Source of the DNA: Gnetum montanum
Taxonomy: Eukaryota > Streptophyta > Gnetopsida > Gnetales > Gnetaceae
Direction of reading: 5' to 3'
Length of the DNA stretch: 64,000 nt
Assembly (NCBI GenBank): GCA_015680685.1
Contig: MNCI01016273.1
Span: 813,951-877,950, forward strand
Under the pieces are notes generated by a model. The model made no database searches. It saw only the letters and a program-made list of their open reading frames with translations, and was not told the DNA's origin. Below, piece after piece: positions 47,770 to 58,483 of the stretch. The position numbers and the translations under genes are program-made. Every line of letters begins with the position of its first letter. The stretch's first letter is position 1.

Positions 47770-50484
47770 GGGAAGAACACAACAAAGATGACAATGCAAA
47801 GCTCCTACCCAACAAGCCCTCAAGGGTGAGAGTAGGGGGATCACTCATCTACACACCATCAAAGAAATGTTCAAAATCATCATTCTCAAACTACAACTGC
47901 TCTTCTTCAAGTTGCCTCAACACTTCATTGGCTTCTTTCTCATCCTCATCTACCATGTGTCCCTTGGGTTGAGGGACATCATCCTTCATGGGTTCCTCTA
48001 CTACTGTAGGGGCCCTTTTTCCTATGTTGTACAAATTTAAGTTAGAATGTCCAATAATAAATACAAAAAATAGCATGAAATTAAATAATGCATACTTGTT
48101 GGCTAGTTTTGATCATACATTGTGGAGTTTGAATCGCATCTTCTTGTCCCTCTACACTACTTCACGCATGGGCTCCTCTGTAGGGTGAGGCAATGAGTTG
48201 TGCCCCTCTTACTGTATTACCTATATTTGCTGGTGGAGCGTCTCTGGCACTATCACGTGCATAATAGGATTGCCACACATGGCCTTTGGTTGTCACTAAG
48301 AACAACTTGTCAATGGCCTTTGAGGGGTCTTGTGACCATGTCATGTAGAACAAGTGGCAAATCCATGGCTTGGAAATCTAGGTGTGATCTTGCACCATTC
48401 ATTGCCCATTCTTGCAAACCACCAAGAGTTTTGCAAACCTTCATAGGCACGCTATGAAGAAAGCAACATGCATATGTGATCATGCTTAGTGGTTGCTATG
48501 CAACTTGATGATTTCAACCTATAGGCCATTAAGAAGGTAGTTTGCCTAATTATACTATGTCCCCTCCTCTATCACATCTCTTATGATCCAAGCATGCTCC
48601 ACCCTAAGGATCTTTCCTTGGGAAAGTAGCTTAGGAAACACATGAGCCTAGAAGATAGGATAGAGGTGTTGGACCATGGGTAAATCCACCATCTTCATGG
48701 GTATGCCCTTATGGACCTTTTTAGTGCCCAACCAATCTTCAATGTCCCCTCTATGGTCTAGGTCCTTATAAGTCTTCTCTGCTATAGGTAGACCTTTAGA
48801 GGGGATGCTGAAGAGATCTGAGAAGAGTTCATCCATGATCTTGAAGATCACCTACATATTAAAAACTCACATGTGGAAGTCGTCAACACTCTCGATGAAT
48901 AAATCAACTAGGCCAATCATCTTGACCATCGGGATGTTTGGGTTCATGGCTAAGGAGAGGTCCATAAGCCTAGCCTATTGAAGATCCTTTGTTACCTCTA
49001 TTGCGGCCTCATAGCATAACCAGCACTATGAGCTCTCAAATTCACCATATTTGAATAGAATAGTGACCTTAGTGCACCTTGAAGTAACCACTGTAACCTC
49101 TCTGGACTTAGCTGTGACTGTGATAAGCAAGAGTAGAATCAATAACATGATGAAAATATATAATTAAAAGTGCATGAAAGTAAATAGGTGATATGACTTA
49201 TAGGGAAAAAATGATGTGTGGAATGGTGGTAGTGGGATCAAAACCTCCTCTACACTTGATATCTAGGTTTCCCACTCAACATGTAACCAACAGAGATTCT
49301 GACACCTCTCATAAGGTTTGGAATACCTGCTAGGGTATTCTACCAAAATTTCTCCAACTTGCCCATTCATTTCAGCATGCATATTCTCAGTGAATGAAAA
49401 TTCTTGTAGGGTAGTTTTGGTCAAGTCTAGTATCCCCTCTTCATCATGGAGGCCATCATAATTAATGAGAAACCTAGCAATAGGCAAAAGTAGTTAGCAT
49501 CTTAAGTCATGAAATAATAGGCAATGTAAGAAATCATAATAGGGCTCATCATCCAACATAATAAACCATCCTAGATGGATTTTGGAAAATGATGTGCATG
49601 TATCAGGCAAGGAACATGGTGTTATACTTTTTGTAGCATTGAAACTTGGGAATTCCCCTGATCCTAGACAAGAGTTTGAGACTTTCTGGCATTGGCTTGG
49701 GCTCCCTACCCCTTCATCTTTAGCAGGCTCATCAAACATAAACTTTAGAATGCCTCAGTTCGCCCCTGGCAATAATATCTCAACTATGACACTTACTGCT
49801 TCAACTGAAAAGTGTGACCACATTATCACATTGAAGTGGGGATGTAAGAATTTTAGTAATTCCTATGCACTCGACCAAAACCAAACTACCTAGTATCCCA
49901 CATGTGTGTGTGGTGTGGGAATGTTTGGTATAGGATTACTCATACAACATAAAATCCCCACAAGTTCGACTATGATGAGAACAGGTTTTAGCAAGACCCT
50001 ACAATGCCACAATAATATTAAGATAAAAACATTAGCATTGAAAAATAAAAAATAATAAAATAAAAAGTAATAAAATAAAAAAATGCATAAAAAAATCAAA
50101 AATTAGTTACATTCAACATAATTAAACTTCTACTCAGCCCCATGAGAAAGGAATGTTGGCATCCCCATCTAATGTGCCTAGTTCCCACGAGGGCACAACA
50201 CTAACACTTACATTTTTTCTAAGCATTACAATTTTAAAGAAAATATCAAAAAAATTTCTAATTATCAATTAGGCTCCCTGCAAAGCATGACATCTTCAAT
50301 ATCAATTTTTTTCGGTTATGCTCTTCATAGAGCGTGGCATTTTCAAACTCAAAATTTTTCTAAGGGTTGGTTACATTACCTATAGAGTGTAACAATTGCA
50401 AAGTTTAAAAAATTTTCTAAGTGTTGAGTGTAGTAGTGTCAATTTTTTTTAACTTTCTATTACACTCTCAAGGACACCCTAGCA

Positions 50485-51110
50485 TGACAAAAATGACCAC
50501 GGGTCACCTTGGCCGAGTTCTATCCCATGCTATGGCATGGGACACCTAAGAAACCTTTGTTCCATGCTACGACAGGGGATGCCTAGAAAACCTCTATTCC
50601 ACATTGTGCCATGTGATGCTAAAACCCTTGTTCCATGCCACGTTGTAGGAAACCTAGGAAATCATGTTCTGTGCCATGGCGTGGGTTGCCAATGAAACCT
50701 TGTTTAGTGTTGTGGCATAGGACACACAGAAAAACCTTGTTTTGTGCTGTGGCACTGGTTACATAGAAAACCCTTATTTTGCACTATGGTGCAGAATGCT
50801 CAAACTTTTGTTTCACACAATGCTCATGGTACACGCCGTCAAAAGCCCTATTCCATGCTACACACACGGGATGCCATAGAAACCCCTATTCTGCACCGTG
50901 GTGTGGGAAGCTATGAAAACCCTATTCTGTGCTGTAGCATGGAATTCCCTAGAAAACCTTGTCCCATGTTGTGGCATAGTATGCTACCAAAAACCTTGTT
51001 CCATGTTACACTCGTGAGATGCTGCAAAAACCCGTAGCACAGGATGCCCATAAACCCCTATCTTGTGTCGTAGCATAGAAACCATTTTCTCATGTTGTGG
51101 CGCAAGACTC
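50485..51110. repeat. Array of palindromic CCATGCTGTGGCATGG units
   Basis: About 14 diverged copies, roughly 35-60 bp apart, of TTCCATGCTGTGGCATGGGA followed by TGCCNAGAAAACCCT. Each core is a near-palindrome (CCATGCTATGGCATGG at 50523-50538). It lies in intron 1 of the antisense gene. CG sites are often changed to TG or CA. Confidence 0.75.
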
Positions 51111-51578
51111 CCAGAACCCTCAACACAAAAAGAAAGAAAAAGTGGTGAAACAAAAAGAATGCATTACATGCAGTTTCCTTCCTGGTTGCAACTCAGGGTG
51201 GCTGTAGTGATAGTGGTGGTTCCTACCCATGGTAGGATACCCTTAAAACCCAAACATCCAAAACACGTAAGAAAGCAAGGAGAGAATAGAATCACAAGGG
51301 TGGAGTGTAATGGTTTACCTGGCTAATGACATCTCCTAGCAATCCTCAATACATGTCCTAGGAAGGTGCCTTAGGGTATGCTTACCTTCATCAATGTTGG
51401 TGAGGCTGGGGTGTTTGCGTTTGCTTCGGTGCACCATCTTTGGTTGCTATGCTCTAACTTCTTCTTTGTCAAGCTCTAGCTTTCCTCTATTGTTGCTACA
51501 CTCTGTCTTGACTGCACTATGCTAGGATGAATATTGGATTTGACATTGAAAATGATAGATTTACCATGGTAAAACCTC

Positions 51579-51586
51579 TATTTATA
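51579..51586 (-). promoter_or_regulatory. TATA box for the Gy4 antisense gene
   Basis: The minus strand reads GAGTATAAATAGAGG, 142 bases upstream of the ATG at 51437. A leader without introns would run from about 51550. This is the only strong TATA motif I see between RT and E1 on this strand. Confidence 0.6.
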
Positions 51587-51976
51587 CTCTTCAGGCTTAA
51601 AAAAGATGTCACCCTCTTGGGATGTTCCATGTCTCGTGCATAACATGGGATGAGCATGACATCCATAGTTAAAAAAATTTTGCAACTTTTCTAGCTTCCT
51701 ATATTTAGAATTTTTTTTTGCATTTTTCTGATTTCCCAATAAACAGTCAGCTTAGTCCCATGTTTCAAACCTTTTAAGCCTTGCTTAAACCTATGTCTTA
51801 TGCCTAGTCTATGGTCCACTACAACCTTAAACTGGTAATTTTATGGTCAATCAAGGCCACAAAAAATCACTTTACATACTACATAGCTAGTTAAATTTTT
51901 ATAGAATTATCTCCCTTATTTTATGCTTTTTGCTTTAAGATAAGTATCACTTAACACTTTTTTGGTTGTTTTGTAG

Positions 51977-52517
51977 AACCCTTTGAACAAGATTGCAACC
52001 ATGAATGCATACAAGTGTCTTCATTCACCCTTAGTCTTGACTAGACCTTATGGTTGATCTACAAGATGCATAAACACCGAACTCCTAGACTTCAAACCAC
52101 TTACTTATGATACAAACGTAGCATCCCTAAAGACATCACTAGATTGGCCAGCCCATCTAGTTAGAGTTCTAGACTTAGAAGCAAGCAGCATAACTGAGGA
52201 TCCATTCATAAAATTCTTTGTAATAACATGTAAAGGTGACGTGAAAACATTAAAAATTGGTTCCTTATTAGAGCCTCAAATTCAACAAAGCATCTCCAAA
52301 GTCCTTAGCAATAATGTCAAGGCATTTGCATGGTCCTACAAGGACATGCCAGGCTTAGACCCTTGCATAATACAACACAACATTATTCTCGATTCTTGCA
52401 TAAAGCCAATTAAACAAAAATCTTGTAAAGTTAAGCCTAAGGTCATGTTGGCCATCTACGATGAGATCACTAAGCTTTACAAAGTTGGTTTCATCTAGGT
52501 AGTTGACTATGCTAACC
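51977..52517 (+). pseudogene. pol: Gy4 RT N-terminal exon, cut by Gy5
   Basis: A frame with one stop (52064) runs from 51977 to the TAG at 52497-52499 and on to the Gy5 LTR. It includes SLLEPQIQQSISKVL, FAWSYKDMPGLDPCIIQHNI, KPIKQKSCKVKPK and KLYKVGFI, the usual start of Tat-type RT. Directly before it, TTTTTTGGTTGTTTTGTAG is a good plant 3' splice site (AG at 51975-51976). Catalytic motifs lie beyond the break. Confidence 0.8.
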
Positions 52518-53850
52518 TGTGAAACACCACTAATTTCAGCTTAACACTTTGAAAAAAGAATGACTCAAGCCCTTTTAAGCTTCTAGGAGGTAAAATTTGG
52601 CTAAGGCATGGAAGCCAGAACTAGCTAAATCAAGCCAGCTTGCTCATCCCGTCAAGTTGGAAGCTTGCCCACAACGTGACCAACTCTCGGAGTCCCAAAA
52701 CTAAGCCAAAATAATTTGATCTATAGTGTGCAGGTCATCCTCAGAGCACATCATTTAGTCCCAACTTCCGAAATGCCAGATTCCAACTCAAAATTGCAAG
52801 TTCTTTTTTGTGAGATTTCATATGTCACGCTACATGTCATGGTGCATGTCATGCTGCAGCGTGACATATAGCGTGACCTACTTAAAGTGATCCAAGACAT
52901 GTCATGCTACATGTCACGTTGCAGCGTGACATACAATGTGACCTACTCAAAATGGGTTGAAACAAGCCACTTTCAGCTCAATTCAGCTATTAGTCAGGCA
53001 TCTTGCAGTGGTCAAAGCGGTCAAAGCCAAGATCTAGAAGTTTCAAGTGAGCCAGAGTCAATTTTTCTTGATTCCATTGTAAATTTTCACTTGTGGGGTT
53101 TGCCAGTCCCTCATGATCTAAGTTGTATGTATTTCCATGGGCTTGAGTGATCCACATATTGTAATATATAATGCACCTGGCCCATAACGTAGCCTGTCGA
53201 CACATATCCAACTCATGCACAGTTGTCCATTGGACACGTGTCACTTGATCTACTTTCCTCTCATCTCCTAGCTGTTGATTCCATTCTCAAATTCTACACC
53301 TGAGCCTGGCCCAACCCTATAAATACCCTGTTAATTCACATAAACATGATCGGAAATTTTTGAGTTAAACAGCTTGAAAAACTCAGACAAGCAATCCTTG
53401 GGCACTCAACACACTCTGACTCTTAGCATCTAAGCACATCACATCACATCACCCCAAGGCTTGGCGCTTGACCTACCATCTACATGTGTAGCTATGATTT
53501 GACCAGTGCACATCTTTTCTATGTAATACAATACAACTCATTTTGCTAGCCATTATTCTATTTACTGTGTTTTTGCATTCAGTTTATGTTTTGTTTATGT
53601 TTTGATTATGATACCATTTTCTGTTTACATTTCATGCATTTAAAGCTTCAGTTACAATAACCCCAGCGCAAGCTATAGTTTACGCTCGGGGAGGTCCTTG
53701 GTTGTTTTGCATGTAAACCATCCAAGGCATTATGCCTTCATTTACTTTTCTAGCTTGCCCTTGGGTGAAGGCAGGGTCAACTGTGTCTGCCCGATGATTT
53801 TTTAGTGTTTGTTTTCCTTCCAGTCTTACACTGACGATTTAGGTTAGTAT
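52518..53850 (+). repeat. Gy5 5' LTR
   Basis: Starts TGTGAAACACC. The right border is inferred from the primer site at 53858, with an imperfect end (AGTATA). At 52825-52940 CATGTCACGCTACATGTCA and GCAGCGTGACATA alternate as inverted words, twice. TATA box 53318-53325. The LTR is about 550 bp shorter than that of Gy4, lacking most of its repeat block. Confidence 0.72.
53318..53325 (+). promoter_or_regulatory. TATA box of Gy5 5' LTR
   Basis: TATAAATA in the same CCCTATAAATACCC context as Gy4. Confidence 0.75.
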
Positions 53851-53857
53851 AGTAAAT

Positions 53858-53875
53858 TGGCGTTAGTAGGAGGAC
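53858..53875 (+). other. Gy5 primer binding site (tRNA-Asn type)
   Basis: TGGCGTTAGTAGGAGGAC against TGGCGCTAGAAGGAGGGG (plant tRNA-Asn complement, from memory): mismatches at positions 6, 10, 17 and 18. Confidence 0.6.
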
Positions 53876-53984
53876 CCAACTTTTTTGTTGTTGTCTGTTA
53901 AAATGCTACCTCAAACTAAAGCTTATCTTATCCAGTTAACTTACTTACTCTGTCCCTCATAGTCTCCTTGTCTATCACGCAGTA

Positions 53985-54140
53985 GCTATGGTTGTCATGC
54001 TGTTGTGATTGTCATGTTGTTACAATTGTCACGCTCTTGCTGTTGTCATGCTATTGTTGTTGTCACGTTGTTGCTGTTGTCACACTGTAGCTGTTGTCAC
54101 GCTGCTATCTTGCAGTTGTCACACTATAGTTTTCATGCTG
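53985..54140 (+). repeat. GTTGTCACGCTGTTGCT array in Gy5 leader
   Basis: About nine units of 17-20 bp, each with GTCACGCT or a CG-decayed form (GTCATGCT, GTCACACT). It lies between primer site and gag start. The frame that runs through it is low-complexity and not a gene. Confidence 0.85.
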
Positions 54141-54187
54141 TATTTGCTCACATTCAGCCCATCTAGCTCAGTTTACTCATGTTCATT

Positions 54188-56616
54188 ATGGAATTCTTCC
54201 AAATTAACTCAGTGATACTATCGACCTCTGACTTTGGGATTGAAACCTCAAAACCTGTGACTGCTACCGAATCCATAACTGTCATTGAATAGATAAACCC
54301 CTAAGGCCCTACGTGCCAATCACTCAGGCTGCAGGGTAGAGACCCTACCTATGCGACTCTTACACTCAAACAATATAACTTCATCTATGTCAAGATCCAA
54401 GCCAACTTACCCATCGATCGTGTAGAGCGAGAAGCAAAGCAAGACTATGAAATTATCCACAAAGGAGGTCATGAATTTATTCCCTTAGCATTTGACATAA
54501 TTCCACTCTCTGAACATCAAAATAAACTCATATCCCAACTTCTCATGGCAAGAAGCCAAGCCTTACAGACACCGCCGATAGAGCCTCAAGGTGAAGAAGA
54601 GGAAGACCACTTCGTAGCCCAATCCGAACATGGGGATTCATACCATACCGTTAGCCCCCATGCCCATACAAACCCATTATTTCAACCTTTCTTGGAAGAA
54701 ATAACATTTCCACCACCAGCTTCTCTATAAGAAGTAGCCATTCCTATTCCCATATTCTCCAAGTCCAACATTTAGTCTAACACGTCCACTTCCATCATAC
54801 CTCTACAAATACAATCCCAACAGCATCCTCCTCAAACTAATGTAGGATCAACCTTTCAACCTCAAGTGATTAGGATGCCATCAATCATACCAGCTTCTAC
54901 GTCTACCCATTACATACCTCAAGTGCAAATCCAGCAAGCACTGTTGGTCACTTCACAGCTCGTGACTGGGCAATGGGTCTCACTAGTTGTTCAGCAGAAC
55001 TTGTCTACTCATTATAGCATACCACACTTCATTGTCTTAGTCCCAAATGTCATCCCACAACAACAAAAAATAGTCCAACAACGTCTCTTTCCACAAACAA
55101 TGTCACAATTGAGTCATTACCAGCCATCGCCAACCCAAACCACTGGACTGCCTACTGCCCAAGAATGGGCTAACACAAAAAATGATGCATTTGTTAGTGG
55201 AAGAATTGAAACGCCTTAAAACTGTGAACACTGAGGAAGTTAAGGTACTAGACTTCTATTAAGATGATCCAATCGATCCCTCAGTCCCACCGCTAACCTT
55301 GCCAAAGGGAGTTTCATTACCTCAGCTTACCAAGTATAATGGAGAAGGGGACCCAAACGCTCACCTAGTAACATTTTGAATAGAATGTCTATTGCTTCAG
55401 GCATGGCCTGATGTAATTTTGCATGTGTTTGCTATGTCCTTAACCAGAAAAGATTTAGACTAGTACTGAACCTTGCCCTGTAGCTCTATATCTTCTCTGG
55501 AGGACTTATTGCATCAGTTTGTCACCCATTTTAAATACAATCTGAAACCTAAAGCCATGTTAGATAGCTTGATTCAAATTAAACAAGCACCATTAGAGCC
55601 AGCATAGAAATTTATCCAAAGATGGAACAGAGCCCTGAATGAACTCAACGAGCCTATTATTGAAACATATTTACTTACCATCCTTAAGGCGGCTGCAAAT
55701 GACTTTATTAAATCGAAACTTTACTATTTAAAACCATGTACCTTGAGCTAAGAATTTGTGCAAAGTAAAGACATAGAAGAGGCTACACAAAGAAGTAATG
55801 ACCCAGCCTACTCAACCTTGAGGAGCTAACATACCAAGAAAGATAAGTCCAAGACGACAGTAGCAGCAGTGGCTGAGTCAACCCGACCTAGCCATCTAGG
55901 ACAAAAAGGAAAATAACCTGTTGTCTCAAATGTCTATGAAAGAAATAAACATATGCCTACACCTGAAACATCCTCAAATAGGAACACCAACATGGGTGAA
56001 AGAAAAGACCCTGCCCAATACACACCCCTGCCCATGAAACCTTCACAATTACTTGATCAGCTTCTAAAGGTTGGGCTAATTAAACATAAAAAAATATCCC
56101 TTGTGGAATCTCAAAAACATGATAGATTCTGTGATCTAGCCAAAAACCTAGCCTTAGCAACACCTAATGAACCAACTATTCCAAGGGGTTTTAGGTTATA
56201 TAGGTTTTGTGAGTATCATTAACAACCCTGTCATGGAACTGATAACTATTTCACCTTAAAACAAGATATATAACACATGATTTATAGGGGTGAAGTTGTA
56301 TTCAATGAGGCAATACAAAGATCCTCTCAATGCTAGTGAAGCACCATATGTGATTAATACCATCCATGTGGAGAATGGACAAGATGTCCCACAGAAACCT
56401 TTTGTGGTTCGTAGGCCTGTAGAAAACACACCTACCTTGACATCTTCTCAAACCCCTTTTACCAGACATGCATCCCCTACACCACAAAAACCATTAGTTA
56501 TCCGAGTACCACCTTCTGTCGCCACGATGATCATACCTTCTGAAAACCGACCCATCCCCTTTGTGATTCAGGTGCCAAAGCATCCTAGGACACAAACCAC
56601 CTCCAATCCTTCCTGA
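54188..56616 (+). pseudogene. gag: Gy5 gag
   Basis: ATG at 54188 (MEFFQINSVILSTSDFGIET). The frame runs, with stops at 54290 and 54302, to a Gln/Pro-rich region (54600-55180). After a shift near 55180 the capsid part has LPQLTKYNGEGDPNAHLVTF, LLLQAWPDVILHVFAMSL and NDFIKSKLYYLKPCTLS. The Cys/His motif near 56205 is broken (CEYH, stop, QPCHGTDNYF). The last open part (56290-56613) repeats the theme KPFVVRRP, KPLVIRVPP, PFVIQVPKHP. Tat lineage by these motifs. Confidence 0.82.
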
Positions 56617-56949
56617 CCTCTACTAATAAGTTAACAATAGAATCTTGGAAAGAGAAAACTATCAACACAAATTAGGACCACCAAATCCTACACCACTAAA
56701 TGCTGTTCCTATGGGTCCGTCTGTTAATGAGCCTAGTACGAGTCATCAAGATAAGGATAATGTCATGGGTTGTGTCCCGAAACTAGAATCCTTAGTAACT
56801 AAGAAAAATTTTCCTACATAAGAAATATGAATGTTGGGTCAAATGGACAAAGTCTCCACTAATAAAAGTGGTCCAAACTATAGAGACCTAGCAAGCGCAT
56901 TAACCCAAGTCACATAAGCCTTAAAACAAAAAAAAATACTTCTTTAAGT

Positions 56950-57745
56950 CTGTATGACCTAGTAATGACTTCATCAGTACATTAGGAAGCTCTTGTATGG
57001 ATGCTAACCTCTATCCCTGTTAGTGAGGACCTTCCTGCAGATGAACCATCCATTTATGTAGTATTGTCCCCACAACTTCAGGAATCAAAGACCACATCCC
57101 TAGAGTTTTGCGCTAAGGACATTAAGCTAGATGAGAAAATAGGAGAAGTCACCACTGCCCCTATGTTCATAACAATACAGGATAATCATTTGAAGATACG
57201 TAGGATGCATGTTGATGATGGCATGGAAACAAGCGTAATACCTTTTTCTGTCATCAAAAAACTAGGACTTACTGAACAGATACAACCCACTACAACTTCT
57301 TTCCTAAAATCCTTCAACGGTTTCCGTGTTAGGGTGAAAGGTATGGTTACCTTAGATTTCATAGCAGGGAACCAATTCCCCACATCAACTGAATTCGTAG
57401 TTGTTGACGGAATGCCAGGTTTCAATCTGATTCTAGGACATCCCTGGTTAGCCCAACTCAAAGCTGTATCCTCACAAATTCATCAAGAGATCCACCTACT
57501 TTATGAAGGTGGTGAGATCATCATACATGGAGACACGACTGCACCGATCACTTTCTCACATCCTGAGGTATGTCAGGAGTCAGAAATTGAATTCGTTAAG
57601 CCTAAGCAAGAGATTGTGAACATACATCAGATGCTAGCTCACAATCCCACTAGGACTAAAGAAACATAGGAAGATGTAAACATAGGAGCCATTCCTATTG
57701 ATGTCTCTTGGTCAGAACTACCCTTTAGACATCACTGATGAAGGG
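56950..57745 (+). pseudogene. Gy5 protease region
   Basis: The linker SLYDLVMTSSVH (56948-56983), a stop in place of an expected Gln, and EALVWMLTSIPVSEDLP lead into an open stretch at 57001-57666. The protease core has HVDDGMETSVIPFSVIKKLG (57208-57267), VVVDGMPGFNLILGHPWLAQ and YEGGEIIIHGD. After the TAG at 57667 coding similarity to Gy4 continues to GEGEYK. GAGGGTGAGTATAA at 57746-57759 could be a 5' splice site for the pol intron. The longest undamaged coding stretch of the sense genes here. Confidence 0.8.
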
Positions 57746-57830
57746 GAGGGTGAGTATAAAATCATACGCACATGCCCAACCCCACATGTTAAGTTACAAA
57801 AGATCAAGAGGCAACTCAACAACTAGAATT

Positions 57831-57970
57831 AAACTACCACATGTCCGAAATGATGTTAAACTACCACATGTCCGAAATGACGTTGAACTACCACATGTCC
57901 AGTATGACCTTAAACTGCAAACAAATGTCCACAACGACATTAAAATAGCCACGGTCAGAAATGGCTGGTT
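57831..57970 (+). repeat. 27-bp tandem repeat after Gy5 protease
   Basis: Three near-exact units AAACTACCACATGTCC + GAAATGATGTT (57831, 57858, 57885), then two decayed ones. A frame through it gives a nine-residue repeat, which I regard as incidental. Similar GGCTTTAAACTAG words recur to 58110 and in Gy4 at 45440-45570. Confidence 0.85.
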
Positions 57971-58483
57971 CCTTTTAAAAGCTTTCTAAAACTATTATTG
58001 CTTTTGGCCCGCCATGGCATAAAACTGGCAAATCTTTCTTTCGTTAGCAACAGAGGCAATAGTCCACCATGACTTTAAACTAGTGTGAACAACCCGAAAT
58101 GGCTTTAAACTAGGATTCATTATGTTACAAGTTTACAAACATTCACTATATTATGTTAAATTCTCATTCAAATGATACAAGTTACAGCCTTAATTTATGA
58201 CTTCAATGTTACTTTCCTATTTTACAAGTGTTGATTCACAATTTTTCCTTCCATTTTATAGTTAGTTGCATGCATATGCTCACTATAATACTTGAAAAGG
58301 CAAATAAAGAGAGAAAACAAAAAAATAATAAAAAATAATGATGAGTCAATATGGTAGTAAAATTCCAACACATTATGCCATTACTAGGTCCAAGTTATTA
58401 TATTTGCCAAATGTACATTTCCATTAAAAATTCAAAAAAAATCTCAAAAACATTTAGTAGCTAAAATCTTATTAGTAATAAGC

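Larger units (their letters stand above)
45802..51437 (-). pseudogene. Gy4 antisense multi-exon gene (Transposase_32-like)
   Basis: Exons deduced by comparison with Gy5: E1 51386-51437 (ATG at 51437, donor GTAAGC); E2 about 49550-49880; E3 starting 49473 with WLHVEWET; E4 about 48090-49117; E5 47809-48021; E6 47531-47674; E7 45962 to about 47430, including the gap; E8 45802-45864 ending EDEGGEP and stop. Conserved phrases include ELFSDLFSIP and IEDWLG in E4, and KKYRDKSVEHRCQEIFLD and GLPTWTTMEKGKTL in E7. The E2 donor appears mutated (ATGAGC) and stops occur in E3, E4, E6 and E7. Decay is advanced, but the exon order matches Gy5. Confidence 0.72.
39262..52517 (+). mobile_element. Gy4: Tat/Ogre-like gypsy element with antisense gene, truncated
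   Basis: 5' LTR, primer site, gag, protease, a roughly 6.7-kb region with a minus-strand gene, then the start of RT, cut at 52517 by the Gy5 LTR. Gag and protease align with Gy5 along their length. Gag Cys/His motif, the linker YDLIMTSPTHCKALVHML and the RT start FAWSYKDMPGLDP are Tat-lineage in style. The remainder of pol and the 3' LTR should lie beyond Gy5, outside the window. Confidence 0.82.

Noticed and set aside
50485-51110. CRISPR-like spaced repeats
   Set aside because: Units are diverged, spacers are repeats of one another, and the setting is a plant retrotransposon intron.
39262-52517. Host multi-exon gene for the minus-strand exons
   Set aside because: The same exon series occurs at the same place in two separate LTR elements, so it belongs to the elements.
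54009-54215. Cys/Val-rich plus-strand frame
   Set aside because: Runs through the GTTGTCACGCTGTTGCT array; low complexity, no homologue in Gy4.
57738-57989. Frame with a nine-residue repeat
   Set aside because: A by-product of the 27-bp tandem repeat; not continuous with the protease frame.
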